Shown: positions 44,054 through 56,131 of the stretch, one piece after another
Layout: the number at the start of each line of letters is the position of its first letter
Position numbering within the stretch: position 1 is the first letter of the stretch
Assembly: GCA_011317545.1 (NCBI GenBank)
Contig: WUJK01000005.1
Location: forward strand, 1 to 64,000
Direction of reading: 5' to 3'
DNA: 64,000 nt
Source: Coniella vitis
Lineage: Eukaryota; Ascomycota; Sordariomycetes; Diaporthales; Schizoparmaceae
Notes under the pieces: model-generated
Seen by the model: the letters and a program-made list of their open reading frames with translations, nothing else
Told to the model about the DNA's origin: nothing
Database searches by the model: none
Translations under genes and position numbers: made by a program

Positions 44054-46204
44054 TTATAATCTCGAGTCCGCAGCCAGCGGTTACGGTGCTGCAGAATGGC
44101 AAAAGGTGGGGCTGCCGTGCGATTAATACCGTATTGTACTGATTACACGATATGTTTGGGAGTTGTACTATGCAGTCTCCGACGAAGATGCGATTCGGAT
44201 CAGAGCGATCTGGTATATAGCTCTGACGAACTTGACTCCATCATGTCGACCCACGGCACGCTTCATTCATCATCCAGCTTACAAGTCCTTGTTGCAAAGT
44301 AAATCTGCTCGGTGTAGGGCATTCGCTCCGCATCAGTCGCCTTCAACAGATTGGTTGTAGAAGTGTCTAGGTGTTGAATTTGTATTTGGGGACTGCGTCA
44401 AGCACCAGGACCGACAACAATAAGTCAGAATTATACTTATTAATAGAAAAAAATAAAAAATAAAAAATAAAAATAAAAATAAAAAGCAATTTACAATCGG
44501 ATGCTCTCTTCCTCACGCAATCTGTATGCTTGCTGTATCCAGCGAAAAGGTGGCGCAAGCACCAGCATCTGTGATTGGCTGAGACAGGACGGCTTGCGGA
44601 ATAAGAATAGAGCCCGTGTAAGTTACCAAATCAGGAAAGCTCCATAGCATGAAATCATCGCTGGAAAATCCGAGTCAAAAAACAGTGCCTACTGGTTTCC
44701 CAAAGCAGATGCAGGATCAGATAAATGCCGAGACATGGAAAGAAGCAGTCTACTATACAATCCGCGGAAGGCAGTGTTATGATGGGCCAGATAACACCGA
44801 GGTATGGGTACTTTATTAGAAACCAGCGAACCATAGTGAGCGTCTTTCGCATTTCTATTTCTTGTGAGAAGGACAACTCGATAAACCCGGCTAATTGCGA
44901 AACCCATGCCCAGCATAAGTACATGCTTCAGCATATGGAGTTGTGAGAGATGTAGCTGGGCTTGGGTAAACTTGGAGTCAATTGATTGTGCATGTTGCAG
45001 ATTATGGCTCAAATTATACTATGTATGTTCTTCGCAAAACCTCCACGTCCAAGGTCACTTTCCCTTTCACGCCAAAATCCAGCCGGCCCTGAGAGAACCA
45101 GGTGACGCGTCCATTCTTAATCCTTTAGGGAGGAGAGCGAGCTCCCTGATTCAATAGTGTGAGGTGTGCAAGCTTTCCGCCTAGCACACAAGCGTGCACC
45201 TGAAGTTGTCAGATGGCTAGATCGGATCACGTCTTCTGGTGGCTATTTTGTGTGCCGCATGTCTCTGAAGATCGATCCGAACATGCATACAAAACCTGAG
45301 GCTTTCTCGTGCGGTTTGTCATCGCGGACTTGGACAGCACTTGTCAAATTGTCAGACCTCAAGGGCAAAAGATCTGCAATCTCGACCCCAAGCAAGTCAG
45401 TATAAACTCATTTTTGGTGCAAAGGATTTGGATCTTCCATTCCTATACATCACGAAGAACAAGCGAATGACTACCTCCAACTTCCATACTTTTGCCTCCC
45501 TGAGGAGACAACACGTCACATCTCAGACCATCAACGGTCGAAAACTTGCGGCATGAGAGACGAATCTCGGGAGGGCTGCGCAAGTGGCCGGCTTAAGCGC
45601 CAGACGCGATGGCAAAATACCAAACACCTACTTAGATCTCGCGTGCAGTCTCACAAAGTCAGACATGGATGAGATTCGAATCTGCAATGCATGATGCACT
45701 TTCTTTGTCGTGACCATCTAACACAATTTAAGCCACAGTGTGGCTGTGTCATTTGAGTTAAATTGCGGATGTCGTGCGTGTTAGATGGAACGCAAGGTCT
45801 CACCAGTGCACGCACAAGAACGTGGTCAGCGAATCCCTAGCTAACTAGGCTCGAGAATGCGTCAATTCCCTAACAGCACCCAGTCTTAGGCTTCACTCTG
45901 GCATGTTGATCTCTTCGGTGAGGCCAATTCTGGCGGTCTAGCCTGACCATGTCTCGACCTTTTGCTCTTTGCACACGATCACGCCAGAAGGCGTTCAAAG
46001 ATACTCATTCTGAAGAAAACGCAGCAACCTGCAGACAACTTTTATAAATTGAGCGATCTTTCCCCAAGTATACCATCCAAAACCTTCTGCAGTATCACTC
46101 TTCAGTCCACTTCCATCATCCTCGCAAGCAACATTACCGACTACACTCGATCATATAATATCTTGTTTTGTGTCTTCCAGACCTGCCTTCCTATCACCCC
46201 CAAG
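44054..46204. other. Long intergenic region
   Basis: About 2.1 kb without a supported gene. It includes an A-rich AAATAAAAA-type low-complexity run at about 44446-44485 and the 5' flank of the HsbA-like gene. Short frames near 44650-45400 lack recognisable features. Confidence 0.5.
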
Positions 46205-46910
46205 ATGCAGCTTTCTACCGTCCTCGCAGCTATTAGCTTTGCCACTTCGGCATATGCGCAGACAGCTGTTGGCACCATTAACTCTATCGTAACGAACCTG
46301 GAATCGACGCTACCAGTCTATGAGAGCGCTGCCAGTAAGTACAATATCCTAGCACTGTGCAAGCCGAAGAATCGAAGGTATGCAAGGAGTTGGGCGAGCT
46401 CGATAGATGCTGAAATTCCATTTCTCCCTCAAACTAGTTACCAGTGCCCAGAACATCGCTGGTGCGGTCTCTGCCGAGGCGGCGGTTGCGGCCTCGGCTG
46501 CGCTGAACGCCAACCTTACCGCTATTGTTTCGAGCCTTGTCACTGCCGGCACCAAGATCACGGCCGCGACCGTCAATGCCGCCGGTAGCATCACAAACGC
46601 CACTGTGGGCCTTGTCCAGGCCGACATCAACACACTCGCTGCGGACCTCGAAATCGTCGCCAGCCTGATTGAAGGTATCGAGGTGACTATAACGGTTATC
46701 GGTCACCTTGGCGGTAGTGTTACGGCCACTGCTGCAGCCGAGCTCGCTGCAGTGAACAATGCTATTGCTCCCTTTGCTGCTCCACTCCAGGCCTACGCTG
46801 CTGCGGTCTTGACCAGCTACGCCAACGCTACTGTTACCGTCACTGGGCTCCAGAATGCTCAGGCGGATCTTACTACTGTTGTCAACAGCATCACCGCAAC
46901 CATTGGTTAG
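46205..46910 (+). CDS. Secreted Ala/Val/Thr-rich protein, HsbA-like
   Basis: Two exons (46205-46334 and 46438-46910) around a 103-nt intron give 200 residues. A typical signal peptide (MQLSTVLAAISFATSAYA, then QTAV) leads into a cysteine-free, alanine-rich helical protein with several NxT/S sites. Composition, length and helical heptad-like pattern resemble hydrophobic-surface-binding protein A / cell-wall galactomannoproteins, which bind hydrophobic surfaces or lipids outside the cell. No catalytic motif is visible. The assignment rests on composition and layout rather than invariant residues, so a lineage-specific wall protein is possible. Confidence 0.65.
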
Positions 46911-48060
46911 GTATTCGTATGGAATTTAGTGGGTTAGGTTAGAGCCACAGAAATCTTGCTATGGGTGTTGGGGGAATGGGGCACACACGAAGAGATGACG
47001 GTGAAAGGGGTTCAGTCACGTCACCTTATGACAGCAACAAGCACGGAAATGATCTTAAGAAATTTATAGAGTGAGAACCAATCAACTTGGTTAGCTACAG
47101 ACCACGTTTTGTGCAGATTCACGCAATTCTTGATACCGTGAAATGCTATCAGAAACTCTGTTGACGGTGGTCTATCTTGCATGAATATGTCCACGTGATA
47201 TTTGGTGACTCACACATGACCACGAGGAGCCCACACAGGGTGTAATGTTTAACCCCATGCAGCGGAATCAAGGACCTTGTTCGCTGCTTCTGGTGTCTTA
47301 CGTCAGTATCTTTTGAGGATCGGGGTTCGGGGATGTGACTGTAGGATGCTGTTCTACGAGCATCATAGCTACGTGGGAAGATTGGTGCTCTTGAATGGCT
47401 GGTACTAAAGGGTTGATCACGCTTGCTGCTTCTTTGATAAAAGACTTGCATTCTCGGTGTCAAACTTGACGGTCCTCGTACAGGACTCCGAATAGCGCGC
47501 AAAGTTTGTATATAGCTGGGCAAGTCGCGCAGTAGGGAAAACCTTGACCTGTGACGGCAGTTTTGTGCCTTGGGCGCAGACATAGAGGTATGTATATATA
47601 TATATACGCCGAATGATAACTGGTCTATATTCATGATCATACTGAGCCTAGGTGAGGAGACAGGCACTCTGTGGTTGTTGTATTCCGAACAAGTTGATAC
47701 TTGCTTTATATGGGAAAAGTTTGACTAGCCATTTTCATTACGTTTCAAGGATGATGGAGAAAGGAATAACAAGTTCACAGTGTCTTTAACGTACAGCATC
47801 CATTTTTGCTTCGCGGCTTGTGCCTTCTATTGATTTGAAGAAAACAATTCATGCATCATGCAAAATATAAGAAAGGAGAATCCCTAATGCAACGAGCCAG
47901 AGTGTTTATAAAGCCGCCAAATTCACTTCTCCCCAGAACCTGCCCGCAGGTCTGCACAGCGCCATCAACTCTTTACCAATGATAGGATCCGTTGCAATCA
48001 TCCCGATCAACCGATAAACAAGCCGTTGTTCTTATACATAAGCTCATGCACAGAGAGTCC
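46911..48060. other. Intergenic
   Basis: About 1.15 kb. It has a short TA run at 47591-47604 and a minus-strand frame at 47149-47667 (172 codons) that is Ser/Arg-rich without domain or signal; I do not support it as a gene. Confidence 0.5.
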
Positions 48061-48459
48061 TCATGTGCACTTCAGACCGTTGACGGTGAATCCAGGCGAA
48101 TTGCAGGCATGCTGAGAGCTGGTCGTCCAGACCTGGCCGGCACAGCTAGCATCGCTGTAGGCAACCAGCGTACAGCCTTTGTCGGACGAGTATGAAATGT
48201 CGGTAATAGCCCAAGTTGAAGCATGACAGCCTAGATCAGTTGAAGACTTGTTATTCGTTCATTCGCCAGAACAGAATCGTGGGAACAAGGGTGAAGAGAT
48301 TGGTATTGGAGATGCTTTGGTCCAGAGAGGGCTAAGCTTACCTGAGCCAACAGAGCCAAAGTTATGGTATTCTCCGGTCCCACAGTCAGTGATGCTGAAA
48401 GCACCAGCTAATGAACTGAGACCGCTCAAAGCAAGAATGAAGGAGATTTGGCCTTGCAT
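48061..48459 (-). CDS. Small secreted cysteine-rich protein (95 residues)
   Basis: Exons 48342-48459 and 48061-48230 are separated by a 111-nt intron (TCAG|GTAAGC ... GATCTAG|GC). The spliced frame encodes a 95-residue protein with signal peptide MQGQISFILALSGLSSLAGA and a roughly 75-residue mature part. There are six Cys (contexts ITDC, SGCH, KGCT, ASCA, HACN, LKCT), enough for three disulphides, ending LKCT-stop. Size, secretion signal and even Cys number fit a fungal secreted effector-like or antimicrobial protein. I do not recognise a named family. Without the intron only a 66-codon frame is visible. Confidence 0.7.
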
Positions 48460-49250
48460 TGTGGTGGGATGTCAAAGTAGACGATTGCAGGTTCAAAACG
48501 TGAAATAATAATTAATCAATGTATTGAAGTCGGATGGTTGGTATGGTTGAGAGAAGCTTAGTAGGTAGCACAAATACCAAAGATGAGCTTCTTATATACA
48601 TGTATCAACCCACAAGAAGGACGTTAACATCTAGTCGCCATATCTATGCGTAGAAAACCATGAGAGGCGCCACTAGCTTACTATGTACACGGCGTCTTTG
48701 AGATGAGTGGAGATGTATTACATACGCAGGTCTTAAACCATCTATTCGGCCCATATTCATCGCCGTGATCCCGCAAGGATCGATAACCTATAAATCTTAA
48801 AATAGAAACCCCATTCTCGTCTGATGACGGAGGCATATCTGACTCCTACATAATGTGTGGACCTTAGTATGGTCCGACCGGCAAGGAGTGTAAAAGTTGG
48901 CCCGCTTTGAGCCACCGTAAGAGAAACCAGCCTCGCTGAGGATTCCAAAAATGTCAGGAGCGGAGCCCCAAGTACTCTGTTCCGGCCATATACTCATTCT
49001 AAGCGCATGGAATAAGCACAAAACGGTTGCCTGAACTTTCTCTGCTCCAACTGCCATTTTCAATAGAATGCAACGAAGTAAAAATAATTTCTATTCTTGA
49101 TAATAAAAAAAATGCTTGGGCACTTCTAGCCCCCTCACATATCTGAAATGACAATCATCATTTCATCATCAAGTCAAATTTCTTCAAGTCTCTAATATGA
49201 GATATCGAACGACAAACATCTTGTCAGCGCAGTCGACAACACCGTCTTTT
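48460..49250. other. Intergenic
   Basis: Ordinary sequence without a supported gene. It includes the 5' flank of the small secreted protein gene. Confidence 0.5.
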
Positions 49251-49640
49251 TGCTCAAAATGAATACATTAATTGGCTGTATCAATGAAGACGAATTGATG
49301 GTGCGAGTGGAGTTCAAGAGCTTCAAAAAGACGCTATACGAGAGCATCAACTTACCGCAAATTTCACCAGGAGACTTCGCTTTGCAGCATATACAGATTT
49401 GTCATGGACGAGGTGAAACTGGCAGTGATGCATATTCATTCTATAGACCTTGCACACAATGATATCAGCCCGAGTGACACCAAACTTGCCAGCTTTGAGA
49501 ATGGGTATACTCATCGGTCTGGGCGGTTGCGCTCCATTGGACGTGTCTATTACCACATGTGGGCTTGTTACAGGCTGGAGAGGACCAATCCATGGCAAGA
49601 TTGAACATTCAATGAATCGTCAACCGAGTTTGATGAGCTG
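49251..49640 (+). pseudogene. Protein-kinase fold fossil
   Basis: A frame at 49404-49601 contains VKLAVMHIHSIDLAHNDISPSD, which aligns with the catalytic-loop region of fungal Ser/Thr kinase-like proteins; the usual His-Arg-Asp position reads His-Asn-Asp. The preceding coding-like stretch (from about 49251) is in another frame, and no N-lobe, glycine loop or DFG motif can be found. It is therefore a short, frameshifted remnant. Confidence 0.45.
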
Positions 49641-50511
49641 ATTGTCAAAGACCTTGAGCGAGAGCATTTCCAGTACATGAGGAGCAGACATGCAAGCATG
49701 TACACCAAGATGCATGATTGATATGGATAACCCAAGGTATCAGACTGCCGTGCATTTTGAATAACCAGCCGCTGTTTATTCCCAAGAGGCCCAACAACTT
49801 CCAGTTCGCTTCAGTCTTCAGCTTACCCCAGTGCTATCAGACTTCAAAACACCAGATTTCAGCATTCCGTGTTTCTTTTCTTCTCGATAGACTGTCATCA
49901 GACGCCATCTTGGATTGCTTTTGAGCTTCCGCGTTTGGCCGTGCACAAATTAATGCAATGATGTCAAAGGTTTGGGCTATGTATGACCAAGAATTGTTCT
50001 TGTCGCCATGTCCTCCTCTGCGTTTTCTACTTCTCTTCTCTTCCCTTGCCTGGTGCTACACTCACTGCAGTGCGCAGTCCGTGGACATGCGCGGCTTATG
50101 AAACAGCACATTGACAAATCTAGCCTCGTGTCGCACGCTTACACGCCCATTCACTGAATGCGCAGGTGGAGAGGCTGCTAGAAAGCTTCAACCCACAGGA
50201 GCAATAACTGCATTTTCATGCGTGCACAGACACATTGGTAAGGCCTCGTGCAGTTGCTGCGTAGGGTACGAATGCATGAGGCCCCCCCGCCCAGCCCCCA
50301 ACCACCTGGATAGCGAAACGAAGCCTTCGTGATCTCGATCCTTGTGATTGAACCGGTAGCTGGATATCTGGAACCTGTCAAGGCAGAGAATTATGCTGTT
50401 GATTGTCCGAGGATAAAAGCAGGACAATGCCCACGCCGGCTTATGATGATTTCTTTCGTGCCAACATTGATTGCTTCAACCATCTCACTTTCACCCAGGC
50501 CCAGAATCACA
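49641..50511. other. Intergenic
   Basis: 5' flank of the exonuclease-domain gene. A C-rich stretch lies at about 50281-50302. No supported gene. Confidence 0.5.
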
Positions 50512-51325
50512 ATGACTGAAGTAAGAATCCACCCTGACAAGCCGTATGATTGAGAAACCAACTCGAAATATCTAGCAAACGAAATCGCCTGATGCCACCG
50601 GGCTTATCGACACTGTCTCGCAGGTCTCTGCATTGGTCGACGAGCTCTATGCTTTGCCAACGACAACGCCAGCTCTCTTCGTTGATCTCGAAGGTGTCAA
50701 CCTGAGCAGACACGGTAGCATCTCGATCCTCCAGATCTTGTCTTTGCCCACTTCTCGAACCTATCTAGTCGATGTCCACGTCTTGCAAGCCAAGGCTTTC
50801 GAGACCCCAGGGAGCAATGGGCGGACGCTCAGGGACATCCTGGAGTCCAAGATCATCCCCAAAGTCTTCTTTGACGTTCGCAACGACTCAGATGCATTGT
50901 ACAGTCACTTCAAGGTCAATCTCGGGTGTGTGCACGACCTTCAACTCATGGAGTTTGGCTCAAGGGTATTTTCAAGAAGGTTTCTGGTAGGCCTGTCAAA
51001 GTGCATTGAGAGGGATGCTCCGATGGGCTTTATGGATAGAGCCAATTGGAACGCAACAAAGCAGCAAGGAATTCGTCTCTTCGCCCCGGAACGGGGTGGC
51101 ACTTACGAGGTTTTCAACAAGCGTCCCCTTCCTGCTGAGATCCGTGAATACTGCGTCCAGGACGTCCAGTTCCTCCCACGACTGTATTCCCACTACAGGG
51201 CACGCCTGAGCGATGCAAAGATGGTGCGGGTGCTTCAATTGTCGCAGGACAGGGTCCAGCTGTCGCAGAGCGCTCACTTTGACGGCAAGGGAAGACACAT
51301 GGCTTTGCCTCCTACCGGGTTGTAG
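50512..51325 (+). CDS. 3'-5' exonuclease-domain protein (DnaQ-like, EXD1-like)
   Basis: The long exon (50576-51325) has no in-frame ATG near its start. A 9-nt first exon at 50512-50520 (ATG ACT GAA) followed by a 55-nt intron (GTAAGA ... ATCTAG) supplies Met-Thr-Glu in frame, giving 252 residues. The DEDD-type fold is visible: motif I FVDLEGVNL (Asp40, Glu42), motif II KVFFDVRNDSDAL, and motif III REYCVQDVQFLPRLY. Such fungal proteins are predicted metal-dependent 3'-5' nucleases; EXD1 relatives act in RNA pathways, but the substrate here is unknown. No targeting signal is evident. Confidence 0.8.
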
Positions 51326-51936
51326 TTTGGCAAACACACAATCCCTTGAAGCTGGTGGAAGGGCTTAAGTTGATACTCAGGCTATAGATTTGGCTCGAAA
51401 CCTTTGTTATGTCTGATTGTCGCGTCCATGTCTTTAGCAATAATGATGTCGTGGAAGACTTGAATACAAGTTATAGCCTTGGGTGTCTCTGTGTAATATC
51501 TCCCTTTGGTGCGCGGTCTAGTTGGCTAGGTCAAAGTTGCGTCGATCCTCTGAGTTGTTATTGGCGTAATGTGAGGTTCCGACCCGTGGGTCCTTGCAAG
51601 CCCGTCGTGATCTTCCACGGCTTCACCTTCCAACAATGGCTCCCATAAGCAAAGATTGCACACATTTCAATACACAGACAACTTAAAGAGAATAATGTTT
51701 CTATTCAAAATAAATCACTTGTCTAAAATCCAGCCAACCAACAAGGAGCGCAGCAGCGTGTTACTACTTATAGGTAGGCACCCACCGCCCGGTCACTGAC
51801 TCACGGTATGTCAACAAAGTTAACGTAGAAAGTAAGTTTATCCCATTTTCCTTCCTGCCTTGGAATTCTCTCCTTCACAGCAATCAATTTCTCTCGCATT
51901 TCCTGCTGTTGGTCGCAGTGCCACCGGACGTCACAT
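51326..51936. other. Intergenic between convergent genes
   Basis: About 610 bp between the exonuclease gene (plus) and the hydrolase gene (minus). A plus-strand 79-codon frame at 51409-51648 has no supporting feature. Confidence 0.5.
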
Positions 51937-53316
51937 TCAGAGCTCCCACAGGTCAAGATAGTCGAAGATCTCCTGCGCACTTCCCGAGGCATTGAGTGCC
52001 AATGTCAAGACGTGGCCCGTGTTGGGCTGGAGGTAAGCAGACACGTTTCTAGCGCTGGGAAACAGATATGTCGAATTCTCTGGGAGGTATGTGCCAGTGC
52101 AATTGCCGTCGCAGTTTACATAGTCAAATTCGCCGACGATGAACTATATGCAGGAGGATTCATCAGCATATATTAGTCTGCTTCCAACACCGTCTGAAGT
52201 ACAATGCGCCTCTTTCTCACTGGCTCTTACCTGGACTGGACCTGTGAAATCAACCGCCGGTGCTGGCAAGAATGTCATTTCCGATGTATAGTCTCCCACT
52301 GTTTCTGGCTGCTTGATTGCGTCGGTGTAGTAGAGCATTTCTGGTTCGACGCCGCCCTTGCGGAAGTACAGCTTTTGAGCATCGGCTGTGGAAGTGATCA
52401 CAAAGTAGCCCGAGCCGTATTCGGCGAAGCGGATAGGGTCGTGTTCCCTGGCGAAGTCGTGGTTGAAGTGTGCGACGTCGACCTTGCCCAGTTGCGTGTT
52501 GAGCAAAAGACCGGAGAGGATCGCGCCGTCGCTTATGTTCCCGTACTTTCCCAGCAAGAGGGTAGTCAGGGCTGAGCCATACGAGTGGCCAACATGCACG
52601 ATCTTGGAAGGACGATACGCGGCAAATGCGGCTTCGCTGCCATTCACCGACAAGACTGTTGACGAGCGGATCAAGGTGCCATCACGAGCTCGCTCTGTCA
52701 GACCCTTCAAGATTTCAACCTCTACGGGACTCTGCACAACGTCGTATGCGTCTGGCTTCTCCGATGCTCCTGTGCCGATACGGTCAAAGGTAAGGACGGC
52801 GTAGCCCTGGTTCAGTGCAGCGTTGAGATAGGAATATTCATCGGGGTTGATCTCGGCATCCCAGTATCTAGGCACCAGAATGGCAATTTTAGTTCTTGGG
52901 TTGCATGTGTCGGTTATAACAACGTGCTGGGAAGTTTGCTCAAGTTACCTTTTGTCCCACGCATTGCCATGTGTTGCAATTTGCAGAATGTCGGCCTTCT
53001 CGGCATTGCCTGATGGGAGGCACAGCTGGGCATTGACGGTGAAGGCCTGGCTGATGTTCTTGTAGTCAACAATACGGTCAAAAGCACTCGCAGTGGACCA
53101 TGTAGTAACATTCAAGGTCCAGTCGATGGCGTCGATGTTGCTGTCAACTCGAGGCTGGGAGACAATGAGAGTGGTCGCATGAACCGGGATAGAAGCCTCG
53201 AACTGGATGCATTGCCGGGTCGCGTTGCTGGTGGTACGAGGTGCCGAGAGTATGCATTCGGCGAGGGGATTCGCAGACAGCATTCCTATGTACAGGTAAT
53301 AGAGAAGATTGTTCAT
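51937..53316 (-). CDS. Secreted alpha/beta-hydrolase
   Basis: Three exons (52949-53316, 52231-52867, 51937-52143) give 403 residues. The N-terminus is a signal peptide (MNNLLYYLYIGMLSANPLAE). The fold is shown by HGNAWDKRYWDAE (oxyanion region), VLTFDRIGTGASEKPD after strand 4, the nucleophile elbow GHSYGSA, and the C-terminal NTGHVLTLA likely carrying the catalytic His. The last exon (FIVGEFDYVNCDGNC ...) supplies the acid strand and is outside the long open frame. Several NxT/S sites fit secretion. Relatives are uncharacterised fungal esterase/lipase-like enzymes, so the substrate is unknown. It is divergent from the Zn2Cys6 regulator gene about 1.1 kb away. Confidence 0.8.
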
Positions 53317-54384
53317 CGTTTCGGTTGCAAGAAGCCAGATGCCGAAGTCTCTGTGCCAGTCGATTGAGCTGATGGGAAAGTCTGCTACGAGTGAAGAAGT
53401 GATGCAGAGCTGGCCATTTTATACAACTTTGGCTGATCATTTTTGATACTGTCAATGTGGCATCAACATATAAGAACCGGATACATGAGGCGTATAGGCG
53501 TATTGCTGAAGCTTCAATTTTGTATTCGATAAAGTGTGATGATACGCATCCTAAGTTGATTACTTGCACAAGCAACTCGCTTCTATCTGTACCTACATTG
53601 TGCCTTGTTTCACGCTATCTGGTTACGTCAAACTTCTTGTGCTTTAGCAAAGAATATGCCGGCGTTCCAAAGGTCCTGTCTGGTTCGTATAGTAGAAACC
53701 TCATTTGGGAGAAGACTACCGGGCTGGTTATAGCAGGCTTGCTTTTTGGGTTAGATTAGGGGGCGGAAGGTTTTGGCATTTCGCCCATCAAGAAATACAC
53801 GGGCGATTCTTGTTGTTCGAATCAGGTTCGTGAACAATAGAGTGCTTATGCTTAATGCAGACTGCTACTGACCAAGACTGACAAATAAATGTGTCTAATT
53901 GCTGACATCAATAACCTCAAGTAGGTTGTAAGATTATATGCGCCACACGGTCCGATTGTCAGTCCAGCGTGTGCGTCTTTGGACGGCGACGACTCAAAAG
54001 TCGCATTCGAACGAGTACATAAATAAGCCAGCGCCATTAGGCTTCCGTGATCACTGTTAGTCACTCGGCGTACGTGTGATGTCTTCTCTATGAGGCAATG
54101 CTGACCACAGTCAGCATGCGATAGTGAACCGGTATCAACTTTTACCACTGCGATCAAGTCAGTGGCTGCACACTAATGTAATGATTCCATATCACTGTGG
54201 TCAGCCCCGGCTGGGAGGATCCTGGGAAACGTCATTCCAAATACAATGGTCAGCCCGGTTCTGCACCGCCTCATAGTGGTTATAGTTATATATCATTTCT
54301 CTGGATAGAGAGCCCACGCATGCCATGCCACGAGCATCTCTGTACCTGTTTTTGTTCTCTGCCCCAACCACCAATCCTCACGAG
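53317..54384. other. Divergent intergenic region
   Basis: Shared upstream region of the hydrolase (minus) and the Zn2Cys6 regulator (plus). No supported gene or obvious operator was identified. Confidence 0.5.
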
Positions 54385-56131
54385 ATGCGGGATAGCCCGC
54401 ATAGGAAACTCCGCCGCGCCCATACAAAATCCAGAAATGGGTGCACAAGGTGCAAGCGCCAGCGTAAAAAGGTAGATACGCCCTGAGAATTCGTGGCAAG
54501 CCGTATCGGCGTATTCGCGTATCCCAAAGCCAAGTATCGCTGATTGATGAAAACACAGTGTGATGAGGCTCTGCCTCGCTGCACAAGATGTAGCGAATTA
54601 GACATCGATTGCCATTATCAACAAGCCTCGAAGGGTATGCCGAGGGGGAATCCAGTCTCTTAACGACGACCTACTAACGTAGAGCCTTCTTGAAGCACCG
54701 CCCTACCGCGAATATGCATCGCAGGGACGTCGCACCCTCTCCAAAGCTTGTACACTGCCAGTCGGCGACATGCACTTCTCGAGTTCGGCATGGACGCAAC
54801 TGAAAGCCGACTTGCAATACGCACGATCAGAAGCACGTTTGCCAATGCTCGACGCAAAAGACCTCGAGCTTCTTAAACACTATCTGGCCCATACCAGCCG
54901 CATCATACCGTTCGACGACCAAGACTCGTATGTGCTGCAGGTTGGTTTCCCCAGACTTGCCTTGCACAACCACGCCTGCATGAGTTCCATTCTCGCGCTT
55001 TCAGCGGCTTGTCTGGGCCACGATCTCTTGTTCGACGTACACGAGCAACCCAGTGCCATTGTCGTGGCACGTGTCCAGGATCTGTTGTCGCGTGCAGAAC
55101 TGCACCACAAGGCATCGTTAAAAGAAGTCCGCAACGCAATCTCGACAGCTGAACAGCACGAGGGCATTCTTGCCAGTGCGGCATTGATGGTTCTCTATGC
55201 TTCAACGAGCCATTCTCTCCGCATCCGCCTCGTCGAAGCGCATGAATCGATAAGCTTCGAGCCGGCACCGCGGCAGTATGCTCCAGGACTGTCCCAATGG
55301 ATATACCCCATACGCGCCGCCAACTTTGCTTATATGGCTATCGCGGCTCGTCCTGCCCTGGTCTCAGCAGCAGACAGTCCTACGTGTTGCGAACTAGGGC
55401 GCGCCTTGTCAGCCAGCAGCGTTATCGACCCTCAAGGCGGCCCGTCGTACACCACGCAGGAACTGTTTCTTCCCACTGTTGTTTCTACATTCGGCTTCGC
55501 TATAGAGACCCTTCGTGCACGGGCTGGTCGAGTTGCGGACACGGCTGACAATCACCGAGACCTTCAAGCTTGCTGTGACACGATAGAAATCCTCGACAGG
55601 ACAATGAGCTGCAGCGTACCCAGTCACGGGCGCGCTTCTACGGGCGAGCCACCAGAGATGGCCCAGATCTCACCGCCCGATGAGATCTCACCTTGGTTAC
55701 GGGGTTACATTGCCCGCGTTACGTTCAACGAGCCGACGTCCTCGAAGCCCTTGCGCCGAAGCATCCCCACGTTCCTCAACCGCGTCCCAACCGCATACGT
55801 GAGCCTCGTGCAAGACATGCTCGATTGCATCCCACCAGACTGCACAAGAAGTTCACTGGAGGGAAGTGAGGGACGCGAGTGTTGGGAAGATCGTCCCACC
55901 CATCGGCTTGCTGTGGATATCTTTGCGCATTGGCTTGTGCTCGTCATGCTTCTCGACGGTGTTTGGTGGATTGGGGAGACGGGGGCTTGGGAACTGGGCA
56001 GGGTGATAGGTTTTATGCAAAGAATATGCCGACAGTCGGAAACCGCTGAACCGTGGGTGGAAGCGGATGCGTGGTGGCCGAAGAGCATGTATCTCATAAG
56101 GATGGAAACGAGGAAGCACACGGTTCTGTGA
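54385..56131 (+). CDS. Zn2Cys6 transcription factor (Upc2-like architecture)
   Basis: Exon 1 (54385-54471) and exon 2 (54559-54634) together encode the binuclear zinc cluster HTKSRNGCTRCKRQRKK|CDEALPRCTRCSELDIDC. The six Cys have spacing CX2CX6CX5CX2CX6C. The main exon starts near 54696 (acceptor TTGAAG; a TAG acceptor at 54682 is in the wrong phase) and ends at 56131, giving about 532 residues. The C-terminal 430 residues are helical and Leu/Ala-rich, with stretches such as NHACMSSILALSAACLGHDL typical of the fungal-specific regulator domain in UPC2/ECM22-like proteins. It acts in the nucleus; targets unknown, with the divergent hydrolase and the downstream dehydrogenase as candidates by position only. 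Confidence 0.8.

Noticed and set aside
47149..47667. Minus-strand 172-codon frame
   Set aside because: Ser/Arg-rich low-information sequence with no recognised motif; not supported beyond being open.
54661..54857. Minus-strand 65-codon frame over the Zn2Cys6 gene
   Set aside because: It is the shadow of the regulator's exon 3 on the opposite strand.
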